Assembly (NCBI RefSeq): GCF_041734735.1
Contig: NC_134900.1
Coordinates: 36,761,800-36,825,799, forward strand
Source: Babylonia areolata
Lineage: Eukaryota; Mollusca; Gastropoda; Neogastropoda; Buccinidae
DNA length: 64,000 nt
Direction of reading: 5' to 3'
In this document: in pieces, positions 1-11,640 of the stretch
Layout: every line of letters starts with the position of its first letter
Position numbering within the stretch: the stretch's first letter is position 1
The notes under the pieces: model-generated
What the model was told of the DNA's origin: nothing
Database searches by the model: none
Seen by the model: only the letters and a program-made list of their open reading frames with translations
Program-made: the position numbers and the translations under genes

Positions 1-208
1 TTTGAATCTCTCTAAAGTTTTTTGTTTGTATTTGTTTTTTTTCCCACTGACTTGAATCAACGCTTGTGAGGTCATTATTGTGCTGTACAAAATGTGAAAA
101 AAAATTTGTCGTGGTGAGTTCAACAAAATTGTTCATTATTTAGTGTGAAGACACCGTTCTTAGTTCTGACAGAGGCGTCCACATGAAATCGTTTATTTGT
201 GTGACAAA

Positions 209-525
209 TTCTTCTTCTTCTTTCCGTTACATGACCAACATCGACATGCCGATGACCCTGTTGTGGTTGGTGCATGCTGGGTATTTTCGTGTCTCCATAA
301 CCCAACGAACACTGACATAGGTTACAGGATCTTTAACGTGCATATTTGATCATCTGCGTGCTTATACACACGAAGGGGGTTCAGGCACTAGCAGGTCTGC
401 ACATATGTTGACCTGGGAGATCGGAAAAATCTCCACCATTTACCCACCAGACGCCGTTACCGAGATTCGAACCTGGGAACCTCGGATTGAAAGTCCAACG
501 CTTAGACCACTCGGCTATTGCGCCG
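209..525 (-). repeat. tRNA-derived SINE, family A (diverged copy)
   Basis: On the minus strand the head starts at the right edge with a tRNA-like A box and B box, then the conserved body (tgacctgggagatcgg, caggcactagcaggtc) and a TTC-rich tail at the left. The tail-proximal third is more diverged than in the other copies of this family in the window. Confidence 0.85.
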
Positions 526-1139
526 GTTTGTTGGCTGTTCACACAACCGCGATGTCGCCGTCAAAGATTGTTCAACAAAGTAAGTTAAAGAATTTTTTTT
601 TAATAAAAGTAATTTCATCATGTTCTGAAATCCGGGTAAGTGTACATTCTGCTGTGCAGGTATGCTTTGTTAAGAGTTTGTCTCTTCAGTGCGCGCACGT
701 GCAACATGAAAATTTCACCTGTCACGTATCCATAACGTATTGCACTGGGTTAGCAAGAGCGCTGACTACGAAACCGGTGAGTCGCCATATTAAAGTCCTA
801 AGATTTTAACGCATGAAATCATGTTTTAAAACCCAGCCGCATTTTTGTGTGCACAGTATTGTTGGTTTCATGTGGTAAGTTCCCGCGAAGTGTTTTGATT
901 GCTTATGACATCTTGTCTAACGTGCTGCACACCCACAGCGAAGACGTAGGCCTACAATGGAGAATCATTTCTTCTTCGGTGATGTCCAGCTGCCAACCTT
1001 GGCAGCTACAGATATTTGGAGAAGCTGCGCACCGCGTTGGTATCAGACGAAGAGAGAGAGAGAGAGATTGTAGAATGGAGGGGGGTGGTGGTGCTAATTT
1101 GCAGTATACAGCTGTATGCAGAGCTGCACCACAGCTGTT
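526..1139. other. No gene recognised
   Basis: Non-repetitive sequence between two family A SINEs. Short ATG-led stretches followed by GTAAGT-like donors (near 551-581) and a possible acceptor near 939 were seen, but nothing resembles a known protein. A short GA run lies at 1051-1070. Confidence 0.5.
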
Positions 1140-1154
1140 AGGCCTTGTCCTGAC

Positions 1155-1512
1155 GGGCGCAATAGCCGAGTGGTTAAAGCGTTGGACTGTCAATCTGAGG
1201 GTCCCGGGTTCGAATCACGGTGACGGCGCCTGGTGGGTAAAGGGTGGAGATTTTTACGATCTCCCAGGTCAACATATGTGCAGACCTGCTAGTGCCTGAA
1301 CCCCCTTCGTGTGTATATGCAAGCAGAACATCAAATACGCACGTTAAAGATCCTGTAATCCATGTCAGCGTTCGGTGGGTTATGGAATCAAGAACACACC
1401 CAGCATGCACACCCCCGAAAACAGAGTATGGCTGCCTACATGGCGGGGTAAAAACGGTCATACACGTAAAAGCCCACTCGTGTGCATACGAGTGAACGCA
1501 GAAGAAGAAGAA
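1155..1512 (+). repeat. tRNA-derived SINE, family A (full length, with target-site duplication)
   Basis: It starts with a Leu/Ser-type tRNA-like head (A box tagccgagtggtta near 1162, B box ggttcgaatc near 1208). The conserved body follows, then a GAA-rich tail at 1498-1512. An 11-bp direct repeat, AGGCCTTGTCC, flanks it at 1140-1150 and 1513-1523, as expected for LINE-mediated insertion. It is the best-preserved copy here and serves as the reference for the family. Confidence 0.93.
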
Positions 1513-1523
1513 AGGCCTTGTCC

Positions 1524-3270
1524 CAGCAGCAAGCTGGAGGCAAGTGGTGCCCCAGGGCACCCTAGTAGTGCACCAGGCCTGCAAAGCGCCATATCAAGTT
1601 TGGGGGAGGGGGAATGGGGGGGCTGCAGGGATGAATAGTCTGCTGCTTGGACACCCTCCGGAGGAGGGGGCGGGGGGCGTGGGAGGTCCTTCGACTGTGC
1701 ACAGAGGCTTGGTCCTTGTATCGTAACTGAAACACAGTACACGTGAAACACTGGTTTTTTGTTTTTAATTCTTTTATACATTTTTCATTTTTTAACAAAT
1801 TCCCGCAATCATGAGATCTTCATATCCCTGTACTCCACCCACACACCCCAGCTCTTATTGGCGGGGGAATTGGGGCGTTGTGGGGGGTGGGGGGTGGGGG
1901 TCAGTGAGTTTACAGGACGTCGACAGGAGATACTTGTAATTTGCTCTAGGGAGCATTGATTAACAGGTAATGGAAACCCTGGTGTCTTCTGTCTCCAGAT
2001 GTACTCGGTCAGTGCTGCCGGAACCGAAACAGCAAAGGCAAATGTTGAGCCAGTCCAGAAGGTACCCCGCTACAAGAGACTGTATGGTCATCACGGTCTT
2101 CCAGTCGTTTCTGTGTGAGTGTTAAAGATTGCTTCATTAATTTCATTTAACCATTGATTTGCAATGCTGAACCAATCTCTTGCCATTCCACGCTTGCCCC
2201 CACCCCCACCCCCTTCTGTGTAGGGGACAATTGTGTGTGGCGAGGCTGTGAGTATGCCTGTGTGTATTACAATTGTGTGTGTGTGTGTGTGTGGAGGGAC
2301 TGGTAAAGGCGAAATGTCGCTGCGGTACACTGTATATGTTGCAGGATGCGCTTTTCATCTTCCACTGGTGGATGATCTCAAACGGGTGGCGTATTGCCGT
2401 TTTGAGTAAGACTTTAACCTCTGAACACCATAGTAACACTGTGTGTGGATATGTATGTGTGTGTGTGACTTTCAGTTCAATATACATACCGTGCTGTGCA
2501 AAACTTGCAGCTGGTACTATCAGACCACAAGGCCAGCTTCCCCAACACGCATGACGAGGGGGAGAGGTGGTGTGCAGGGGAAGAAGGAGGGGGGCCGGGG
2601 CACATAATGACAGGCCTTAGCGGCAAACTCGCATGAAGGCTGTCAGTCAATATGAATTTAAAAACTCAGTCATCGACGCACACAACGTACGTGATGGTGT
2701 CAGTCAATCAACATCAATTAAAACTCCGCAGGACATCCACTCCCATACGTTCACGTCAGTGAAGCCCTATCAAGTTACCCAGCCACGTATCAGGTTTTCG
2801 GGACCCCAGGGATCATAAACGCTATCAGAGCTGTAATTACCGACACCCCTCGCTGCTTTCAGATCGACTTCTGTGTGGGCTGCGGTGTGGGAAGTTTTGT
2901 CACGAGCTGCAGAACATAGGACGCAGACACAACGTCTTTTTACCGTGCTCTACCACGCGGCACGCATGCGCGGCACGAACGACTACTCAAACACGGCATG
3001 CACAAAATTACACACGCGCGGTGGCTTTCGTGCACACGTACACAGTCGCGCAAATACCACTCTGTTTGATAGTAATAAATATAATAAGAATGATTATAAT
3101 GATAATAATCGTAACAAAATGCAAGTTTATACAGCCCGCGCGACGCCGGCAGTACCCCCATCTCAGATAGGGCTCACCACACTTGACAATAAAATGTACC
3201 GTGAGATGACTCGGTGACGTAAAATTGTGTTCAAAGTCAACACAATCTCACATGACATTGGCTAAAACCT
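1524..3270. other. Low-complexity and unassigned DNA, one possible exon
   Basis: G-rich tracts lie at 1600-1690 and 1850-1905, and TG runs at 2271-2292 and 2446-2467. A short tandem motif built on gtcagtcaatatgaatttaaaa / gtcagtcaatcaacatcaat lies at 2640-2722. Apart from the possible exon at 1999-2114, nothing could be assigned to a gene. Confidence 0.45.
1999..2114 (+). CDS. Possible internal exon, end of an immunoglobulin-like domain
   Basis: A pyrimidine-rich acceptor (cttctgtctccag, ending at 1998) and a strong donor (GTGAGT at 2115-2120) bound 116 nt that stay open in the frame beginning ATG-TAC (38 codons plus two bases). The first residues, MYSVSAAGTETAKANVEP, look like the F-G strand end of an I-set Ig domain (YxVxAxNxxGxAxAxxxV), as in titin/twitchin-like or hemicentin-like proteins; then comes a basic stretch, KVPRYKRLYGHHG. 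No neighbouring exon was found in a matching phase within the window, and the conserved Cys would lie in the preceding exon. It could be a real exon of a gene lying to the left, or chance. Confidence 0.35.
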
Positions 3271-3634
3271 CCTTCTGCGTTCGTGGGCTGCAACTCCCAC
3301 GTTCACTCGTATGCATACGAGTGGGCTTTTACGTGTATGACCGTTTTTACCCCGCCATGTAGGCAGCCATACTCCGTTTTCGGGGGTGTGCATGCTGGGT
3401 ATGTTGTTTCCATAACCCACCGAACGCTGACATGGATTACAGGATCTTTAACGTGCGTATTTGATCTTCTGCTTGCGCATACACACGAAGGGGGTTCAGG
3501 CACTGGCAGGTCTGCACATATATTGACCTGGGAGATCCCCACCCTTCACCCACCAGGCGCCGTCACCGTGATTCGAACCCGGGACCCTCAGATTCACAGT
3601 CCAACGCTTTCACCACTCGGCTATTGCGCCCGTC
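3271..3634 (-). repeat. tRNA-derived SINE, family A
   Basis: A nearly full-length copy in reverse. The tail side is at the left (gggctgcaactcccacgttcactcgtatg) and the tRNA-like head at the right ends in cggctattgcgcccgtc. The B box reads gattcgaacc on the plus strand. A few bases are missing near the middle compared with the copy at 1155. Confidence 0.9.
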
Positions 3635-5433
3635 GCTAAAATATTCATATAGTGTAAGACTAAGTAACGCTGATAGAAATATGTGAATCAACACACTGGG
3701 CACCATCACACAGGAACTGACAAATCACAGCAAAACAAGGCACATTACATTCACCATAGTCAAAAATAAACACCAGTGAAAGGAACTATTGTTTGCATGG
3801 TATGCCAGTGTAAAAGATGTATGTGAAGCTTCGATGCCCCCAGCGGGCACAAGAAATCAAGTTTTTGCCGGCCTTCGCTTTGCCTTGCCTTCAGTGTGGT
3901 CCGGCACTCCAAAGCACACTCCCATACACATGATGATGCGTGCATACACGTCTGCATGCACATACACTAGGCTTCCCGCGCACACGTCTACGCCACAGTA
4001 TTAACAAGCACACACGTGTGTGCCTGTTCAAGTGCGCAACATACCCGTACACGTAGGGTTTTTTTGTTTGTTACTGTTGCTTTTCCACTTACTTAAAAAA
4101 TTAATTTTAAAAAAGACGACTATTTTAAGCTCTTACATTTTACTGTAAAACGTCAGTGGCGCGTCCAGTTCTATCCACCAGGGTGCGATGACATTTAAAG
4201 AAGGAAAATGATCATAAAACTTAGGATTCTCTCTTGAGGGCACATAAGACCGTATGGCTGTGTCTGGAGTGGCACTGTCTTCATCTGTCTGCTGGCAAGG
4301 GGTGGTTTGGTCTGTGGGGTGTGTTCAGCAGCTGGAGGGTGGTGTCTTTTGCCGGTGGGCTCTTCAGTCATGAAATACTGGCTGGTACACCCATGGGGAT
4401 ACTTCTTTTAAGGTTGTCGCGAGTTATATCCTGTGGTCTCTTTTGCCTGTTCGGGAGCAGTTATGTCCCTTGAATTCTTACTGGAGTGTCCAGTGCGTGC
4501 CTGCACCCATTGTGAACACAGCGCAGGCCTCCAAGGGTGGTGCAGGATTGTTCCAAGGGCGGGTGAGGACAGTGCTTCTCTGGGTCCTCCCCAGCACCAA
4601 CGGGAGTTTTTCTTTTTTCTGTTTTTCCACTTTTTTTTTAAAAAAAAGGACTTTTTTTTTTTAGCACTTACGTTTCATTGTAAAATGTCATTGGCGAGTC
4701 CAGATCTATTCCCCAGGGTACGATGATGTTCAACAGGACCCCGTATTCTTCTCAGTTACGTTTAAGAGGCCGCCAATATCATCCCCACCCCACCTTCCTC
4801 CAAAACACCGTGACAAAGTATACGGGTCAAAGAAGGAAAATGATATAAAACGCAGCTATTTTCTTTTTTTTTTTTTTTCTTTTTGCTGCCTCATCATCTG
4901 CACCGTTTCAGTGACATTACTCCCACGCCGCAGCTCATTTAGATTCCCCCATACACGGCCACACCCGGGTTCGTCCGTCGCAGTTCCAGCATCGGCAGTC
5001 CACAGGGAACCATTGATGTTAGGTCGCCAGGAGGCCACACACCAGAGGAGACCAAACGCAGCTATTTTCACTGATGAGGAAAGCAAGAATACAACCCTTG
5101 CTGTAGGCCATGGAAGGAAAGAAGAGGGACAGAAGGAAGACAAAGAAAGAAAGAAAGAAAGAGTTTCTGTAGACCGATGTCAGGTACGAGCTGCCCTTAA
5201 GTCTCAGTCCCTCACGTGGACCAAGGACTTATGAAAAGATAGATTCTATTAATAGATAAATTGTATAAATAGATTAATATATAAATTCTATTTTCAAGTC
5301 CATGCACGTGGACTGGTTCCCCAGTTCAAACAGTCTCTCAAAACACACATCTTCCACGGTTCTGCCTACCATCTCACTGTGTTCAGTCTTGTACATCTAG
5401 TGTGTGTGTGTGTGTCAACAGAAACTTTCTTTG
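3635..5433. repeat. Unassigned DNA with a diverged direct repeat
   Basis: A block at about 4080-4225 (acttacattttactgtaaaacgtcagtggcgcgtccag...ccagggtgcgatgac) recurs at about 4615-4850 in diverged form (tgtaaaatgtcattggcgagtccag...ccagggtacgatgatg, then aagaaggaaaatgat). The offset is about 535 bp, so this is an old tandem duplication. A/T homopolymers occur at 4628-4662 and 4863-4880. No gene was recognised. Confidence 0.5.
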
Positions 5434-5790
5434 CTTTGCTGAAGGAAGGCCACCGTGAACCCTGCAAGCGCTTCAAGGACACCTTGAAGACAGACCTCAA
5501 AGCCTGTGACAAAGACATCGCTTCCTGGGAAACGGATGCCCTTGACCGCACTTGCTGGAGGATGCTGTGCTCTAGTGGCATAAAGACGTTTGAAAACAAG
5601 AGAACGCTGGCCATTAAGGAGAAGTGTGAGCGAAGGAAGCAGGGCTCAACTTCTGGAGACGTTTTCACTTGCAAGACCTGTGGGAAGTGCTGCGCATCCA
5701 GAATCGGCCTCTTCTCCCATATGAGGACACACACCGACAGATGAGCCTGCCTGCCTATTCATCCGTCGGACCGACGGGAGACTTCGTCAG
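5434..5790 (+). mobile_element. LINE (non-LTR retrotransposon), 5'-truncated 3' end
   Basis: This is the last ~100 codons of an endonuclease-reverse transcriptase ORF ([18 protein letters not shown], then [10 protein letters not shown]), ending in a C2H2-like finger ([21 protein letters not shown]). The stop is near 5742. A short 3' UTR follows, with a perfect 7-bp hairpin, CCGTCGG-A-CCGACGG, at 5763-5777. The 5' side is cut off, as usual for LINE copies. The frame is still open across the piece. The clade is not assigned; RTE-like or CR1/Jockey-like are candidates. The same element occurs in reverse at 26744-27645. Confidence 0.8.
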
Positions 5791-6394
5791 GTATGTGTGG
5801 TTCATAAATGAACGTATAAATGTATAACTTTTACTGTAAACACCATGAACTCCGTCCGTGTCAGGAAAAGCGATCTGTCTGCGTTGGAACAACCACAACG
5901 TACGCGAGTGACAAATCAGACCACAAATTCTTTTTTCAGTTTAAGGGAGAGAACTAGTGTCCCAATCTATGTCGTCCCTCGTTTGCCTCCCTTTGATCAT
6001 TGAGGCAAGAGCGAAAACTGACCATAGTAATCCATTTGCTTGTTAATTTTGTTTGCTTTATTTCATTGAATGTTTGTTCATTCAATATTGGTTAAAAAAG
6101 AAAAACGATAATGTTGTACATACCCTTAACATTTCTTTAAATTTTATTTATCTTAAAGAGCTAAGATTTTGGAACTATCAGTGTAATTTGCAGTGATCTT
6201 GGTAACATTTAGATGAAAAGAATTTGTGGTACATATCAACTATCATGTGTGTATTTGCTTTTGGGGTTTTTTTGTTGTTGTTGTTGTTTTCGGCGGGGGG
6301 GTGGGGTCTTTGTCTGCATTTTGACAATTGAATTTGAAATCTAACAAAACAGAATTCTGCCAGCTTTTACAGTTCAGAAAGAAAAAGGAAATTT
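5791..6394. other. AT-rich DNA, nothing recognised
   Basis: A/T-rich sequence with a short GTT run near 6272-6290 and a G run near 6295. No coding signal, RNA gene or repeat family was seen. Confidence 0.5.
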
Positions 6395-6705
6395 TCTATC
6401 TAAAATTACGTTTAAATAACATACTTACCGTGACCCAACTAGTGCAGACTCCGGCAGGGGTCTGACATTCCTGTCCTGTGCAAACTACTATCCGCCTATG
6501 CGGAGCAGACTACGGCCGATAACCTCCCGGAAGTAGGTAACCTCCCCTTTGTCCCGCTGGCTAGCGCCCTCTTTTGACGGCAATATGCCATCACCAGCGC
6601 AGCAAGCAGGGAGAACAGGAAGCGGGGAGGACGGGAGGGTCTTAAATTTGGGTCACGGTAAGTATGTTATTTAAACGTAATTTTAGATAGAAAATTTCCT
6701 TTTAA
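6395..6705. repeat. 56-bp near-perfect inverted repeat around a ~200-bp centre
   Basis: The sequence from aaaaggaaattttctatc through taaataacatacttaccg to tgaccca at about 6395-6450 is repeated as its exact reverse complement at about 6651-6705. The centre (6451-6650) carries the subterminal part of the element end. A stem of this length could extrude as a cruciform or mark two element ends joined back to back. Confidence 0.8.
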
Positions 6706-7239
6706 TTACACATACTTAACCGTGACCCAACTAGTGCAGAACAGCGCGACAAGGTGGAGGGCTCGCCTGTTCTACTGTCTGTGTGCTGTGATGGTCTGTT
6801 GTGCAACTACCACAGAAGCGATGGCTCTTGTGCCATCAACCGGCAGGCGTGCGACGTCTCTCTGGTAGAAGTCGATGAGCCATCATCCCTAAAGCGATAG
6901 GTGTCCCTCAAGTAGAATTTGATGAAAATAAAGTGTACTGTGTCGCCTAAGGACATTGGTGCGGGTAAAGAAGACAGAGGTCCACAGCTGTATTGTGGGG
7001 GAGGTCTGTGGACCACAGCTGAGCGGATGAGCGTCAATGCAAGGAGGAGCGCATGTGGTTTGATCTGATGATTCCACAACGGATGTGGGCCGATAGTGGA
7101 AGTGATTTTTGTGTTTGAAGGAAACTGTGGCACGACACAGAGGTAGGTCACCGTGTTGGGCCTGCCTCAGGCATGACAGCCAGATCTGTAGAGCTCCTCC
7201 ATGCGAGCTGACAGGCGATGGGCACTCCCCCCCCCCCCC

Positions 7240-7260
7240 CTTTTTTTTTTTTTTTTTTTG
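7240..7260. repeat. C-run followed by T-run
   Basis: Ten or more C directly followed by about twenty T (7228-7259). It is a simple homopolymer junction inside the large inverted-repeat element; its length may be unreliable in the assembly. Confidence 0.7.
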
Positions 7261-7839
7261 ATGTTGTCAAAAAATGACTGCACTGGTATGTTGCCAATGC
7301 ATAGAATGGCAGACATTTGGCAACCAAAGACTTTATGTCCCTGGTGTCTCTGGGACAGGGTTGTGTAATTGCCCAGGTAGGTACCATCACGAAGGGGCAT
7401 ACGGAAGGCTTGGTGGCTTCTCTACCCAAGTGTGGCATGTTGGAGTAACCTGCAGAAAGTTGTCGGCAGTAAATGGCTGGGTTGGATCAGGCTGTGGAAG
7501 TGCAATTCATGTGCCCACAGGTCACTGAGTCTCATTCTGTGGTGGAATTCCCAAATGGAAGAGGGTTTCCATGGGGAAAATTTTTTGCTGAAGGTTCTGT
7601 AGTGAGAAAGGGGACCGGATCCATGACAGGCCTCTGGCTGTGTGTGGTGCGCACTGAGTCTGGGATGGAGCGGGGCGCGGCGGGGCAGGGAGGTAAGTGG
7701 CTCAAGATGTGTTGCACTGGCTATTGACATCAAAGCCTGATCTGACATACGTTTTTAGTATGGCCAACTGCAAGGTGAGAGCTGTATTATCAGTGGTTTC
7801 TTAATTGCAAAGGGAAATCATTTGCAGCTTAGCCTTTCA

Positions 7840-8098
7840 TGAATGACACTGTCTCTCAGACTAGAAGTCAAATTGCACTGGGACTTAGTGCTGTAGCCTT
7901 AGGCCTAAGTAGCCTTTGGGAACCGTCCCAATGATGAGTCCTAAGGCCCTCTTGATTGAGGGACCGGGGATGCAACTTGGGCAAAACACTCTCTACTATA
8001 AATTGTATAATCGAATTCCAGCCCGAATAGACTGGACAGCAGATGCCTCCTGTGCTGGAGACTGTCGTACACGACTGATTATCATATACTGTTCCTAG
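7840..8098. repeat. SINE-like repeat, family C
   Basis: Shares the order of blocks (actagaag.caa.attgcactgg, tagtgctg.agcctt, cctttgggaacc.tccca, acttgggcaa, ctactat, ttccagcccgaatag, ggacagcag.tgcctcctctgct, gactgattatcatac) with the repeat at 63119-63395. No tRNA-like head could be placed with certainty, so the strand is left open. Confidence 0.65.
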
Positions 8099-9659
8099 GA
8101 GTACACCAATCAGCATGGGTAAATCCGGAAACAGCTGCTGTGTGCTTCAGGGACGAAGGTGTTCACCATGCAGATTATGTTGCAATGTAAGGAAGCCGGA
8201 AAGAGTTGACAGGGTCTTGTTGTGCAACCGTGAGTCAGAAAGACATGGTGCTTGCTTCCGAAGTGACAACGAAGTCATCCTGTGACAGGCCCTTGACCGA
8301 AGGCTGGGGCTCCATGATGGGATAGCCTGCCTAGGCTAGAAACCCCTGGAAGTGTCTCATTGGAAAGACAGTGCTTGAGGAGGAATGGCCATCTGTAACC
8401 ACAGCAGTGGTTGTGTGCAGAGGCCGAAAGGATCGGGCAGGGAAGACTAAGTGCAGAAAGTGCTTTCAAACGCCAATTGTTTGAGACGTTGATGCTGGAT
8501 TTGTGTTCAAGCAAGGTGATGGGGTGAACTGATGTGCTTGAATGCAGCATCTGCCGTGCTGGTATGAGTGGGCAGAAAGGTACACCCCTGTGGCTAATGG
8601 ACGGTTCATTGTGCTTTGTGGGACGCATCCGTCCTCGTCAATGTGCCTTTCTCTCAAATGTAGAGGAAAACAATTATGGCCCAGGCCTTCTGCTACTAGA
8701 GAGGAGTGGAAGAGATGGGCTGAGGGTGATTGTCTCCTGCCCAGTGGGGAGTTTTTGGGTCCGCTAAAACTTGGAAGGCAAGATAGACACCTCTTCATGG
8801 GAAGGCTGGCTAGGATGTAGGGCCTGTGTGGAGCTTTTGTCACAATGACAGTGGTGCAAACCAAGGGTTGTTGTAGGCAAGGGGAGAAAGAAGGGATGCC
8901 TTACAAACTTGGAAGGAATGAAAGGCATGCGTGTCCAGAGTAGCACCTCTAAGTTGGACTGCCTCATCCCTCCTTGTGCATCTCCAGCCTTATGGGTGAT
9001 TGTTGCAGGCAAATGGGTTGGGTTTCCTTGTCCGTCCTTGCACCAAGAGAGGGCATTCTTAGCCCTGTGGGTGTGAAGGGTGTGTGTGTGGATCCCTAAG
9101 GACCAGCCACTACTGAAATGTGAAGGAGCATACATTCAGGCGTGAATGAGGCTTTTTTTTTTTTTTTTGTGAGTGTAGTCGTCCTCCAAAAGCAAGGTAG
9201 GGATGAATTTATGAAAATGAATACATATATGTGCCAAGGGAATAAAAACTTCCATCAGCTCAAGTGATGACGTCAGAAGTATGCCAATGACAAGAGATCG
9301 AGACACAAGAAATAAGCGGCTGTATAAGCATACGTGTAGCGTGCACAGATATACCCAGCTAAATGGGTAAGTGTGCATAATCATCAATGGAAAGGAATCT
9401 GTCCATGCACCTACATATGAGAAGTACATACGCATATGAATAAAGTGCCAGTATGTAGAGGCAGAGAGTTCTGGGCATTGTGAACAGAAGGCCGCAAATG
9501 CAAGTGTGCCTATATTGCTATGTAGGGAATCTCAATGAATAGATGTCAATGAATAGAGATAGAAATATAATTGTACATGTTAATATGAAAGGCGTCTGAA
9601 CCTATCCCATAAGCACATACACATGTGTATACCGAGGGATAAGTAGCAATATATCTCAT

Positions 9660-9670
9660 ATGTATGTATA

Positions 9671-9706
<36 letters not shown>

Positions 9707-9735
9707 GATATACATATATATAGATTTTTATTTAT
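9660..9735. repeat. TG/TA microsatellite
   Basis: A (TG)n tract passing into (TA)n and ending in atagatttttatttatatatt. Confidence 0.85.
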
Positions 9736-10964
9736 ATATTTCGTGATTGTAGCTTGTGATACTAAATCAAATGGATAGAAGGGGAAATATTGTGAAGTAT
9801 TTCCTGTGGCCAATAGCCTGAGAAACAGCAAGAAAAGTGCAGTTGCTATGCAAAGATGTGTAAAGTCCCAAACTGGGCATGAAGACCCAATGAGAAACCG
9901 AAAGAAAACATCGTTGGTGGACAGCACGGGGGGCAGGAGTGATGTGCTGTGTCGGCGAAACTAACCACAGCTTCAAGCGCCTAGGTTACAAGGTCGGGGC
10001 ATGTGGCATGACGGCGCCGTAATCCAGTGTTATGGACGTCGTGGACGAGGGGGTGACAAGTCCGTCGGCTTGCCGTGGGATGTGCATCCCCCTGATGCTG
10101 AACGGGCGGTCAGTTGTGTGTTGACGGATAAAGTGATAGACAAGATCGGCCCCAGCACTGCCGAGAGTCAGGATCGAGTTATTAATACATTTAAAAATTA
10201 TCTTGATATTCATTGTAAAAACTTTAAATACAAAACTCATTTACATATTTACTGATTTTTCAAGCACTGCGCACTCAATGTTGAAAAATGCAGACATACG
10301 TGGGGACTCTCTTTGTCTTCCCCACTTCAAGCGGGTAAAAGGCCTTGTCAGGCCTGCATGCCTTGATATTGATACATGATATGATATAAGAGGTACTCCA
10401 ACGTGGAAGTGCCAATATTAGTCTGGGTAACAGCAGAGTTAGGCAATGGGGCAGAAGAATCCAACACTGCCGAAGTTCCAATGGGGCGTGCGCGTACCTG
10501 CTCTGTGGGTGCATAATTGCTGCAGCAAGTTAGCGATGAGTTGCTGATTGTTTGGTTGAGTAGCTTGCTGAGACACCATTTGTGGATGGGAAACAGCAGC
10601 ACTGGGCGGTGTGGCAGATGGGGTCATCACCGCATAGCTTGGTAGGACCGTGCACACTCTCGCACTGAAGGCGAGGAGCAGTGCCGGTGCAAGGGAAATA
10701 ACTGCGGCGGTCACCGGCAAGGGTGCCGAAGCAGGGGTTGCCTCCCTTGGATCGGGTGATCCGGACAAGGAGGGGGGTGCATGCGTGTCCCCTAGTGGTC
10801 CACCTTCCTCCCTACACCAGGGGAGGGCATCCCTACACGCCTCGGCCGCCATTGGATCCGAGGCGGTCGAGGCAAGCAGCGTGGGGGGTCGCGTGATCCG
10901 ATGTCACGGCTGCCACCACGGACGCATCGCACATAGGGCAGTCTAACGTGCGGATCCAAAACAA

Positions 10965-10992
10965 GCTGCCTTCCCCCCCCCCCCCCCCCCAA
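10965..10992. repeat. Poly-C tract
   Basis: About 17 consecutive C at 10974-10990 within a GC-rich part of the inverted-repeat element. Confidence 0.75.
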
Positions 10993-11640
10993 AGGGATTG
11001 TGGCCATTCCATTGGTGCAACTGTGGGTATGGGTAAAGAGATAGAGGAGATCGACTCGTACACTGCCAACTGGCAGAGCCGAGAAAATGCGGATGGCGTC
11101 GAGTGAGTTCGCGGATCGATAAAAATGACATGAAAGGTAACACTGACCTGAGTGTGTGACCACAAACCTCTAGAAGTCACCAGAGGAGGTGTAGGTGGTG
11201 GCGGAGGTCTGGAGTCGACCGGAGGGAGCGGAGAAGGCGGCGGGTTGGCGTTGTTTAGAGGGCCAGGAGTAGAGAGCCCAGAGTGTCAGCAAATCGATTG
11301 CGATCGCGCCTTAATTTTAGCACGATTCCCCAATCGAGCTACATAATTATTACCTGGTTGGAGACATAATTTGACAACAAACAAGAACGCCAGAGAATCG
11401 ACAGACAGAAAATACAAAAAAACTTAACCGTATGAAGAGCACAGGAACACGAGTCATGATGGCTGACGGAAAAAGAGGGCGCTAGCCAGCGGAACAAAGG
11501 GGAGGTTACCTACTTCCGGGAGGTTATCGGCCGTAGTTGTCTGCTCCGCATAGGCGGATAGTAGTTTGCACAGGACAGGAATGTCAGACCCCTGCCGGAG
11601 TCTGCACTAGTTGGGTCACGGTTAACTATGTGTAATTAAA

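Larger units (their letters stand above)
6395..11640. mobile_element. Large element with long inverted terminal repeats, family not assigned (fossil)
   Basis: About 170 bp at 6421-6585 (from cttaccgtgacccaac to ctagcgccctcttttga) returns as its reverse complement at 11474-11636. A second end-like sequence (aattacacatacttaaccgtgacccaac) lies at 6705-6735 and matches the extreme right end. The doubled left end recalls the split repeats of DIRS-like elements, but I see no reverse transcriptase, recombinase or other recognisable protein in the 4.7 kb interior. A family C SINE is inserted at 7840-8098. Treated as a broken, probably non-autonomous copy. A large DNA transposon is the alternative. 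Confidence 0.55.

Noticed and set aside
1155-1230. tRNA gene (also at the heads of the other SINEs)
   Set aside because: A and B boxes are present, but the 3' half does not form an acceptor stem and SINE body follows directly.
2476-2553. Terminal exon following the Ig-like exon
   Set aside because: The acceptor tgactttcag looks good, but in the required phase it gives only 25 codons without similarity, so it was not joined.
10439-10852. Open frame of 137 codons on the minus strand within the inverted-repeat element
   Set aside because: Ala/Pro/Ser-rich, no motif that I recognise, no splice support. It may be part of the element's protein but cannot be supported.
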